From Burkholderiaceae bacterium (GTDB lineage Bacteria > Pseudomonadota > Gammaproteobacteria > Burkholderiales > Burkholderiaceae_C): a stretch of 64,000 nt of DNA. The stretch covers positions 1 to 64,000 of the forward strand of contig JAEUPI010000074.1 of assembly GCA_016790175.1 (NCBI GenBank), given 5' to 3'. The stretch's first letter is position 1. Each line of letters opens with the position of its first letter. Under the pieces are notes generated by a model. That model searched no databases. It was not told the DNA's origin and was given only the letters and a program-made list of their open reading frames with translations. Both the position numbers and the translations under genes were made by a program. This document shows positions 47,117 to 54,847 of this stretch, piece by piece.

Positions 47117-48238
47117 ATGGCGTTTCCCGTTCTGATCCTCGGCGGCTATGGCCACTTCGGCGCCCGCATCGCCCGCTCGCTGGCGCACGATGCCGATGTG
47201 CATCTGATCATCGCCGGCCGCGACGCCGCGAAGGCACGCGGCTTCGCCGCCGCACTCGGCGGCGGCGCCGAGGGCCTGGGGCTCGACGCGGCCGATGTGC
47301 AACTGGCCCAGCATCTGCACGAACGCGGCGTGCGACTGGTGATCCACACGGCTGGGCCGTTCCAGCTGCAGCGCTATGACGTGGCATTCGCCGCGGCGGC
47401 CGCCGGCGCGCACTACATCGACCTGGCCGACGGCCGCCGATTCGTCTGCGACTTCGAGACGCACACCGACTCGGCATTCCGCAAGACCCATGGTGTGGGC
47501 ATCAGTGGCGCCAGCACGGTGCCGGCGCTCGCCAGCGCCGTCGTCGACGCGCTGACGCTCGGCTGGAGCCGCATCGACACCATCGACACCTGCATCGCGC
47601 CGGCGCAACGCACGCCGCGCGGCCTGGCCACGATGCGCGCCGTGCTCGGCTATTGCGGCGAGCCGGTCGAGGTGTGGCTGCAGGGCCGCTGGCAGCGCTT
47701 GCGAGGCTGGGCCCGGCCGAGCGAAGTGCGCTTTGCGCACCTGCGGACGCGACTCGGCGCACTGTGCGACGTGCCGGACCTGGAGCTGTTTCCCGTGCGC
47801 TACGCCGGCGTCCACAGTGTGATGTTCCGCGCCGCGTTGGAGCTGCGCTTCACGCAGCGCGTTATGGCCGTGCTGGCCGCAGCGCGGGCGGCGGGCGCCA
47901 TCGCACCGCCGGCACGCTGGGCCACGCCGCTGCATCGCATGGCTGGCTGGTTCGACGGTTTCGGCTCGGCGCTCGGCGGCATGGTGGTGCGCGTCGGCGG
48001 GCTCGATGCGCACGGCAGGCCCTGCCGGCGTGCCTGGCACGTCAGTGCCGACGACGGCCGCGGCCCCGAGATCCCGTGCATGCCGGCCGTGCTGCTCGCG
48101 CGCCAGCTGGCGCGCGGCGCCTCGTGGTCGCCGGGTGCGCGTGCGTGCATGGGCATGCTGAAGCTGGCGGCCTTCGAGCCCGAATTCCGCCGCTTCGGCA
48201 TGCGCACGGAAGTCATGGACGAGACACGCTTGGCCTAG
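47117..48238 (+). CDS. Saccharopine dehydrogenase-like NAD(P)-binding protein
   Basis: A 373-residue protein with a Rossmann N-terminus (LILGGYGHFGARIARSLA, then IIAGRDAAKARGFA) and the VIHTAGPFQLQRYDVAFAA/GAHYIDLAD motifs of the saccharopine dehydrogenase-like family. Many such proteins are trans-acting enoyl reductases or unassigned oxidoreductases rather than lysine enzymes. It stands alone, convergent with the aldo/keto reductase with only 3 bp between stops. Confidence 0.87.
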   Translation: MAFPVLILGGYGHFGARIARSLAHDADVHLIIAGRDAAKARGFAAALGGGAEGLGLDAADVQLAQHLHERGVRLVIHTAGPFQLQRYDVAFAAAAAGAHYIDLADGRRFVCDFETHTDSAFRKTHGVGISGASTVPALASAVVDALTLGWSRIDTIDTCIAPAQRTPRGLATMRAVLGYCGEPVEVWLQGRWQRLRGWARPSEVRFAHLRTRLGALCDVPDLELFPVRYAGVHSVMFRAALELRFTQRVMAVLAAARAAGAIAPPARWATPLHRMAGWFDGFGSALGGMVVRVGGLDAHGRPCRRAWHVSADDGRGPEIPCMPAVLLARQLARGASWSPGARACMGMLKLAAFEPEFRRFGMRTEVMDETRLA

Positions 48239-48241
48239 GGT

Positions 48242-49243
48242 CTATCGCGTGCGCGCCTCCAGCGGATACGCCGGATCGTTGTACCCCGGTGTCGACGGAT
48301 GGCCCGGTACGACCAGTGAATCGACCAAGGCCTCGTCCTCCGCAGTGACAACGCACTCGAGCGCGGCGAAGTAGTCCTGCCACTGCGCCAACGTGCGCGG
48401 CCCGGCGATCACCGAGGCGACGGCGCGGTGCGCCAACACCCAGGCGCTGGCGAAGTGCTGCAGCGCGACGCCCTTGCCGGCGCAGTGCTCCTTCAGCCGT
48501 TGTGCGATGCGCAGCGACTCCTCGCGGAATTCGGTCTGCATGATGCGCGAATCGGCCCTGCCGGCGCGGGTGCCCTCGGCCGGCTTGGCGCCGGGGGCGT
48601 ACTTGCCGGTGAGCACACCGCGCGCAATCGGGCTGTAGGGCACCACGCCCAGGCCCAGGTGCTCGCAGGCGGGCAGCACCTCCACCTCGGGCTGGCGGTT
48701 CAGCAGGTTGTAGTACGGCTGGCAGACCACCGGCGCCGGCATGTTCATCGCGCGCGCGCGGTGCACCACCTCGGCGATGCGCCAGCCGCGAAAGTTGCTC
48801 AAGCCCCAATAGCGGATCTTGCCGGCACGCAGCAGGTCCTCGATGCCGCGCAACGGATCGTCCAGATCACTGCCGTTGAAGTCGCGGTGCAGGTAATAGA
48901 TGTCCACATGGTCGGTGCCCAGCCGTCGCAGGCTGGCCTCGCAGGCGCGAGCGAGCCAGCTGCGCGAATAGCGCTGCTCGTTGGGCCGGTCCGACATCTT
49001 GTTGCCGACCTTGGTGGCGATCACCCAGCGCTCGCGGCAGCCTTGCAGCAGCGAGCCGAGCATCGCCTCGGACTTGCCGGTCGAGTACACGTCGGCGGTG
49101 TCGATGAAGTTCACGCCATGGTCGAGCGCATGCGCGACGATCTCGCGCGCCTCGTCGATGCCGGTCTGGTCGGCGAACATCATCGTGCCCAGGCACAGCG
49201 TGGAGACCTGCAGCTGGCTGCGGCCGAGGGTGCGGTACTGCAT
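48242..49243 (-). CDS. Aldo/keto reductase
   Basis: A 333-residue (beta/alpha)8 NADPH-dependent reductase. DTADVYSTGKSE contains the catalytic Asp and Tyr, the Lys is in ATKVGNKMSD and the His in IYYLHRDF; the NADPH segment VVPYSPIARGVLTGKY is complete. It reduces an aldehyde or ketone; the subclass resembles potassium-channel-beta-like/YajO-type AKRs. AAGGAGAG precedes the ATG at 49243. It has its own promoter region facing the Ig-repeat protein gene. Confidence 0.93.
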   Translation of the reverse strand: MQYRTLGRSQLQVSTLCLGTMMFADQTGIDEAREIVAHALDHGVNFIDTADVYSTGKSEAMLGSLLQGCRERWVIATKVGNKMSDRPNEQRYSRSWLARACEASLRRLGTDHVDIYYLHRDFNGSDLDDPLRGIEDLLRAGKIRYWGLSNFRGWRIAEVVHRARAMNMPAPVVCQPYYNLLNRQPEVEVLPACEHLGLGVVPYSPIARGVLTGKYAPGAKPAEGTRAGRADSRIMQTEFREESLRIAQRLKEHCAGKGVALQHFASAWVLAHRAVASVIAGPRTLAQWQDYFAALECVVTAEDEALVDSLVVPGHPSTPGYNDPAYPLEARTR

Positions 49244-49509
49244 GAGGACGCTCTCCTTCTGTGCGCAAGGCTGAGGCCCGGAGTATGCCCAAGCGCCTGC
49301 TGCCGCCCTCGCCCGCGCCATCAAGACCCCTCGCTCCCAACGCACCGCCGTTCGACCACATCGCCGCACCGCCCGGGCCGGGCCCCGAGCACGACCGCGA
49401 CGCAGCCACGGTGATGCGTGCGCGCAACTCCTCGGCCCACCGGACGAGACGGATGGCGCTCGTCGCCAAACGCAGGTGTATGCTGGACAAGTCACGCGGA
49501 GGTGCGGCC

Positions 49510-52500
49510 ATGGAGCAGAGGGGCGCGTGCATGTTGGCGGCGGCCTGTCGGCGCGTCGCGAACGCCATGGGGCGACTTGCGCCGAAGATGGTGCTGCTGC
49601 TCGCCGTATGGGCGATTTCCCCCGCCGTCGCGCAGAACGCGGCACCGGTCGCCCGCAACGACAGCTATGCCGTCGCGCGAGACACCACGCTCACAGTGCC
49701 GGCGCCCGGCGTCCTCGCGAATGACACCGATGCCAACGGCGACGCGTTGACCGCGCGCCGCACCACCAGCCCGAGCTCCGGCACGTTGCAGAGCTTCAGC
49801 AGCAGCGGCGCGTTCAGCTATCGGCCGGCCGCCGGCTTCACCGGGACCGTCAGCTTCACCTATCGAGCGGTCGATGCCAACGGCGCGCGTTCGCCGCGCG
49901 CCACGGTGACGATCACCGTCACCGCCCCCACGAACCAGACACCGCAGATCACGAGCACGCCGCCGACGGGCGCCACGGTCGGCGTGCCATTCAGCTATGC
50001 GGTCGCGGCGAGCGATCCGAACGGCGACGCGTTGGCCTTTTCGCTGCTGCAGGCGCCCGCCGGCATGACCATCAACGCCAGCTCGGGCCTGATCGCGTGG
50101 ACGCCGTCGGCAGCGCAGGCAGGCCCGCAGTCGGTGTCTGTCCGGGCGGCCGATCCGGGCGGCCTGGCCGCCACACAGTCGTTCACCGTCACGGTCGTCG
50201 CGGCCAACGCACCGCCGCAGATCACGTCGCAGCCGATCACCGCTGCCGCGGTGGGCGTGCCCTACAGCTACGACGTCAACGCCAGCGATCCGAATGGCGA
50301 CGCCCTCACCTACGCGCTCACCCAGGCGCCCGCGGGCATGTCGATCAACGCCAGCTCGGGCCTGATCGCCTGGACGCCGGGCGCAAGCCAGGCCGGCGCG
50401 CAGTCGGTCGGCGTGCGGGTGACCGACCCTGCAGGCCTGTCGGCGTCGCAGACCTTCACGGTGACGGTGGCCGCGGCCAACGCGGCCCCGCAGATCGTCT
50501 CGACACCGGTGACGAGCGCCACCGTGGGCATCGCCTACGCCTACGACGTCAATGCCACGGACCCGAACGGCGACGTGCTGACCTACACGCTGACGCAGGC
50601 ACCGGCCGGCATGACGATCAACGCGGCGACGGGCCTCGTTGCATGGACGCCGTCGGCCGCGCAGGCCGGCGGCCAGGGCGTCACCGTGCGGGTCGCCGAT
50701 CCCGGCGGCTTGGCCGTGCTGCAGAGCTTCTCGATCACGGTGAACGCCGGCACCCCGATACCGACCACCACCCGCGTGGATGCGGCCACCCCTGCCGGCA
50801 TCGCGGCGGCCGCAGGCAGCCAGGCCGCCGTCACGCTGAACTGGTACCGCGTGCGCATGGCGGCCAACTACCTGCAGTTCATGCACCTCGTGAATGCCGC
50901 CGGGCAGGTGTGGTCGGTCGACGACCATGCCACCTCGTCGGCCAACTGGAGCGCCGGACCTTTCACCGAAGTGCGCACGATCACCGTGCCCGCGGGTCTC
51001 GCGGCCGGCAGCTACGACATTCGCGTCGGTTTGTCGGGCGGCAATCCGTGGACCGATCTGGCGCTGGCGATGGGCCCCGGCGTCACCGACCCCGCCAACG
51101 ATCATCGCTACAAGGTGGGCACGCTCACGATCGGCAGCCTTGCGAACCAGCCGCCGCAGATCACCTCGGCGCCGGTGACCAGCGGCGTCGTCGGCACCCC
51201 CTATCGCTACACCGTCGTTGCCAGCGATCCCAACGGCGACGTGCTGACCTACTCGCTCACGCAGGCGCCGAGCGGCATGGCCGTCAGCGCCAACACGGGT
51301 GCGATCACCTGGACGCCGACCTCGGCTCAACTCGGCAGCCAAGCGGTCACCGTGCGCGTCGTCGATCCCGGCGGTCTGGCGGCCACCCAGGCGTTCGCGG
51401 TGAACGTGGTGGCCGCGGGCAACAGTGCGCCACAGATCACCTCGGCGCCGGTCACCGGCGCGACGGTCGGCGTCGCCTATACCTACGGCGTTGTCGCGAC
51501 CGATCCGAACGGCGATGCGCTCACCTACTCGCTCACGCAATCGCCCAGCGGCATGACGATCGGTGCCACCAGCGGCGCGATCGGCTGGACGCCCGGCGCG
51601 GGCCAGGCAGGCACGCAGGCCGTAACGGTGCGCGTGGCCGACCCTGGCGGCCTGAGCGCGACGCAGTCGTTCTCGATCGCGGTGGCCGCCGCACCGCCGC
51701 CGCCTGGCGGACCGATGACGATGTCTTGCGCCGACGGCGCCGGCTGGCAATGCAGCGGCGACGCGATCCTCGGCACCAGCAACGGCGTGGCGCTCATGCG
51801 CTCCGGCGTCCAGGTCTACGGCCGCTCGACGAGCGACCTGCTGCCGGTGAATCCGAACGTCTCCGACGCCACCGGTCTCGCGCCGGCTAGCGGCGGCATC
51901 GGCGAGATGCGGGTGCGCAAGGACGCCAATGCCGCAGTCAACTCGGTGGCCATGCTGCTCAGCAACCTCGGGATCCGGTGGGACGGCCTCACCGACCGGC
52001 CGATGATCATCGAGACCTTCAACCCCACCGCCGGCCGTGTGAGCCTGAATGCGCAGGGTGCGCTCGCCAATGCCGCGCTGCCGCCCAGCAGCGACCTCAC
52101 CTACTACGACTATGCGCTGCGCGGTACCGGGGCCACGCGCGCGAACTATGCGAACAACCGCTATTTCCCCCGCAGCGCGCCGCCGCGCTGCGACCCCGGC
52201 TGGTGCGTCAGCGCCGAAACCAGCGGTGCACAGTTCGGTGCGGGCGGCTGGCGCTCGGGCGGCACCGACGCCGACACCGCCCAGGCTCTGCGTTACCACG
52301 AAGACGGTGACATCCACGCCGGCGACGGCCAGCCCGATGCCAACGGCAACCCCACCTGGCTGCCCGGCGGCAACGGCTTCGGCGTGCCGGTACCGGGCTC
52401 CAAGGGATATCGAACGCTGCTGCTGCGCAGCTACCGCTACGCCAACCTGGCCGCCTGGACCACGCAGGACACCCACAACATCGTCGAGTGGGGTGGCGTC

Positions 52501-52974
52501 AACGAGCACAACAAGAACCGCAAAGGCTACACCGCGTTCGGCGACACGACCGATCCTGCGCTCGTGCCCACCAGCGGCGGCGCCAACTACAGCGGCGTGG
52601 CTCATGGCCGCTATGCACCCAACGGCACGACCGAGAGCGTCGGGTTCGTTGCCACGGTGACGCTGAATGTCAATCTCGCGACACGCACGGTGGCCGTCAC
52701 GCTGCAGGGCGCCGTGCGCGATGACGGCACGGGCGCTGCGGTACCGGCCAGCTTCAGCGCCAACGTCACGCTCGGCAGCGCCGGCAACGCGAATCACCTG
52801 ACCGGGCCGGCCTCCAGCAGCACGCTGAGCGGCGGCCTCGGCGGCCGGCTGTTCGGTCCGGTGGCCGGCGGCGGCAGCGGCACGGCACCGGCGGAGATCG
52901 GTGGGGCGTTCACGCTGACGAACTCGGGCACCAACGCAATCGCGATCGGCGGCTTCATCGCACGCAAGCAGTGA
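49510..52974 (+). CDS. Secreted Ig-like repeat protein with TbpB/hemophilin-like C-terminal barrel
   Basis: A 1154-residue exported protein. GGAGGTG precedes the ATG at 49510; the signal peptide ends near residue 42 (ISPAVAQ). Order of domains: a cadherin-like N-terminal unit (VARNDSYAVARDTTL, residues 45-135); three putative-Ig (He_PIG) repeats each opening PQI.S.P.T.A.VG and containing SDPNGDALTY-like turns; a galactose-oxidase-type beta domain (about 425-550); two more He_PIG repeats; then a unique region from residue 736 with paired Cys. The last 50 residues, GGRLFGPVAGG and PAEIGGAFTLTN with IGGFIARKQ, resemble the TbpB/Slam-substrate beta-barrel. No lipobox is present. Role: surface or secreted adhesin or ligand binder. 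Confidence 0.8.
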   Translation: MEQRGACMLAAACRRVANAMGRLAPKMVLLLAVWAISPAVAQNAAPVARNDSYAVARDTTLTVPAPGVLANDTDANGDALTARRTTSPSSGTLQSFSSSGAFSYRPAAGFTGTVSFTYRAVDANGARSPRATVTITVTAPTNQTPQITSTPPTGATVGVPFSYAVAASDPNGDALAFSLLQAPAGMTINASSGLIAWTPSAAQAGPQSVSVRAADPGGLAATQSFTVTVVAANAPPQITSQPITAAAVGVPYSYDVNASDPNGDALTYALTQAPAGMSINASSGLIAWTPGASQAGAQSVGVRVTDPAGLSASQTFTVTVAAANAAPQIVSTPVTSATVGIAYAYDVNATDPNGDVLTYTLTQAPAGMTINAATGLVAWTPSAAQAGGQGVTVRVADPGGLAVLQSFSITVNAGTPIPTTTRVDAATPAGIAAAAGSQAAVTLNWYRVRMAANYLQFMHLVNAAGQVWSVDDHATSSANWSAGPFTEVRTITVPAGLAAGSYDIRVGLSGGNPWTDLALAMGPGVTDPANDHRYKVGTLTIGSLANQPPQITSAPVTSGVVGTPYRYTVVASDPNGDVLTYSLTQAPSGMAVSANTGAITWTPTSAQLGSQAVTVRVVDPGGLAATQAFAVNVVAAGNSAPQITSAPVTGATVGVAYTYGVVATDPNGDALTYSLTQSPSGMTIGATSGAIGWTPGAGQAGTQAVTVRVADPGGLSATQSFSIAVAAAPPPPGGPMTMSCADGAGWQCSGDAILGTSNGVALMRSGVQVYGRSTSDLLPVNPNVSDATGLAPASGGIGEMRVRKDANAAVNSVAMLLSNLGIRWDGLTDRPMIIETFNPTAGRVSLNAQGALANAALPPSSDLTYYDYALRGTGATRANYANNRYFPRSAPPRCDPGWCVSAETSGAQFGAGGWRSGGTDADTAQALRYHEDGDIHAGDGQPDANGNPTWLPGGNGFGVPVPGSKGYRTLLLRSYRYANLAAWTTQDTHNIVEWGGVNEHNKNRKGYTAFGDTTDPALVPTSGGANYSGVAHGRYAPNGTTESVGFVATVTLNVNLATRTVAVTLQGAVRDDGTGAAVPASFSANVTLGSAGNANHLTGPASSSTLSGGLGGRLFGPVAGGGSGTAPAEIGGAFTLTNSGTNAIAIGGFIARKQ

Positions 52975-52990
52975 GCCGGGGCGCGACTCG

Positions 52991-53800
52991 CTAGGCGACC
53001 GCGAGGGCTGTCATCGCGAGCGGCATCGCCGGCAGCCGCCGCTCAATGAACGCGTGGATGCAGGCATTGACCTCGGCCGCGTGCGTGATCGGACCCAGGT
53101 GCCCCATGCCATGCAGTGACTCGTGCCGTGCCTGCGGCAGCGCCGCGCGCAGCAGCTCGGCCACGCGCAGCGTCGAGGCCCGTGTGGACGCACCATGCAA
53201 CATCAGCATCGGCGCCTGCAGCGCGGCCAGGTCCGAAGGCAGCAGACGCATCGCCAGCAAGGCGCCGAAATGCGCGGCCACTGCCGGCATGCGCTGCGCC
53301 ACGGCCTGGCGGCGCTCGGGCAGCATCGCCGTCCACGAACCCGGTCCGCCCCAGTAGTCCACGAATCGCCAGGCGGCCAGCTCGGGCTCGCCACGCCGCA
53401 TCGCGTGTTCGACGAACGCGCCCACGGCAAGGAACTCGCGCGCCGCGCCCGAGTGTGGGTCGTCGTCGACCAGCCAGCTGGCGAGCACCGGCTCGTAGAC
53501 GACCAGGCTGCGCACCGCCTGCGGCGCCATCAGCGCGAGCTGCATCGCCACCGCGCCGCCGTACGAATGCCCGACCAGATGAACGGCGCCGCCCTCCAGC
53601 AACGGCAGCGCGTGAGCCGCCTCGTCGCGCACCGTCAGCGGCAAGTCGCCGCGCCAGTCGGTCCGGCGACCGTGGCCGTACAGATCGATTGCGTGGACCC
53701 GGTGGTGCGGCTGCAGCCGATCGATCAGCAGCTGCCACTGGCGCGACGAGCTGGCGCTCGAGTGGAACAGCAGCACGGTGTCTTCCGGCGTCCGGTTCAT
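52991..53800 (-). CDS. Alpha/beta-fold hydrolase
   Basis: A 269-residue hydrolase. VLLFHSSASSSRQW holds the oxyanion strand, VGHSYGGAVAMQ the nucleophilic Ser, LMLHGASTR the acid region and GMGHLGPIT the catalytic His. The ATG at 53800 has GGAGA upstream; ATG 53821 is possible but overlaps the preceding gene. It ends the leftward operon that begins with the BTAD regulator at 57832. Substrate unknown. Confidence 0.9.
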   Translation of the reverse strand: MNRTPEDTVLLFHSSASSSRQWQLLIDRLQPHHRVHAIDLYGHGRRTDWRGDLPLTVRDEAAHALPLLEGGAVHLVGHSYGGAVAMQLALMAPQAVRSLVVYEPVLASWLVDDDPHSGAAREFLAVGAFVEHAMRRGEPELAAWRFVDYWGGPGSWTAMLPERRQAVAQRMPAVAAHFGALLAMRLLPSDLAALQAPMLMLHGASTRASTLRVAELLRAALPQARHESLHGMGHLGPITHAAEVNACIHAFIERRLPAMPLAMTALAVA

Positions 53801-53802
53801 GT

Positions 53803-54735
53803 TCAGGTCTCCGAGGTCCACGACGCGAATTGCGCCGATATCTGCTGCAGCCGTGCGCCCGGCGCCATCGCCTGCAGCGCGTTGAGAAAGCGCGGCTCCT
53901 GCAGTCCGCTGCCGACGAACTGCCGCCGGTAGGCCTGGTGCATCAACCGCCGCAGCGCGTCGGCCTCGTGCGCGGCGAGATCGGGCGCCAGGTTGCAGAC
54001 AAAGTACTGCGCGTCGGCTTCGGCCTGGCGCTGCACGCCGGCGGCCAGCTCGTCGAGCAGCTCAATCAGCTCGGCCAGGCCCTGCTCGCACGCGGTGGCA
54101 TCGGTCCGTCGGTGCTCGTCCCGCCAGGCCAGCTCGATCATCACCGCATGCTGCGACGCCTCTTTCCAGTGGAACAGGAACACGTCGCGCCACAGCGGAC
54201 ACAAGGTCTCGGCAACCTCCAGGCTGTGCCGGTAATGCGCCTGCGCAGCGAGCAGCAACGCCAGCGTGAGGGCCTGAGCCGCCCAGCGGCTCCCGCGCAG
54301 CGCGGCGCGTGCGAGCGCGTCGTCGCCCGCGGTGAAACGATAGCCCGCCGGCAGGCCGGCGGCCGTCATCTGCGCCAGGCGCCGGAACAACACCTGGTGC
54401 TTCAGCGCGTTGTCGGCCACGCGCAGATGCGCCTGCAAGGCCATGGCCTCGCCCAGCCAGTGGATGTCGCTGGCACGCAGCGTGACCGCGGCCACGCAGC
54501 GCTCCACCAGCACCGCGCATTGCGCGTAGGTGCAGGCCTGCAACTGCGACAGCGCGCGCGTCTGCACCGGACTCAGAAAGCCGAGCTCGGCCACACGCGA
54601 CAGTGCTTCGGGCACGAAGTGGCGAGTCCGGTCGGGCCGGCGCGAACGGATCAGGTCGAGTTCCACGTCCCACGCGATGCGGCGCAACGCCGCCAGGCAG
54701 CGCGCGTGGCGCGAGATGGAGTCGATGGGGATCAT
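53803..54735 (-). CDS. Helical protein of unknown function, possibly ferritin-like
   Basis: A 310-residue, almost entirely helical protein. FVPEALSRVAEL, ADNALKHQVLFRRL, CPLWRDVFLFHWKEASQHAVMIELAW and AAHEADALRRLMHQAYRR place Glu and His with ExxH spacing, which is what diiron carboxylate oxygenases show, but the pattern is incomplete and the assignment is weak. Starts at ATG 54735; upstream codons to 54894 lie in the gap after the BTAD regulator. It lies between the regulator and the hydrolase with a 2-nt gap to the latter, so the three are one transcript. Confidence 0.72.
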   Translation of the reverse strand: MIPIDSISRHARCLAALRRIAWDVELDLIRSRRPDRTRHFVPEALSRVAELGFLSPVQTRALSQLQACTYAQCAVLVERCVAAVTLRASDIHWLGEAMALQAHLRVADNALKHQVLFRRLAQMTAAGLPAGYRFTAGDDALARAALRGSRWAAQALTLALLLAAQAHYRHSLEVAETLCPLWRDVFLFHWKEASQHAVMIELAWRDEHRRTDATACEQGLAELIELLDELAAGVQRQAEADAQYFVCNLAPDLAAHEADALRRLMHQAYRRQFVGSGLQEPRFLNALQAMAPGARLQQISAQFASWTSET

Positions 54736-54847
54736 GGCGTGCAGCGAACGAGTGGGCGCACTGTGCGAGCCGGTGCGTTCCACCGGCGTTCCACGCAGCC
54801 GCCGGCCGGGTCGCGGCCAGCCGAGGGCCGCGTGACGACCGGAGGCC

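Noticed and set aside
49261..49509. 83-codon N-terminal extension of the Ig-repeat protein
   Set aside because: Pro/Arg-rich, contains no signal and precedes a good GGAGGTG ribosome-binding site and a signal peptide at 49510.
49900..51700. Periodic DNA repeats considered as a CRISPR-like or satellite array
   Set aside because: They are diverged coding repeats of the Ig-like domains with spacing of about 270 bp and intact reading frame.
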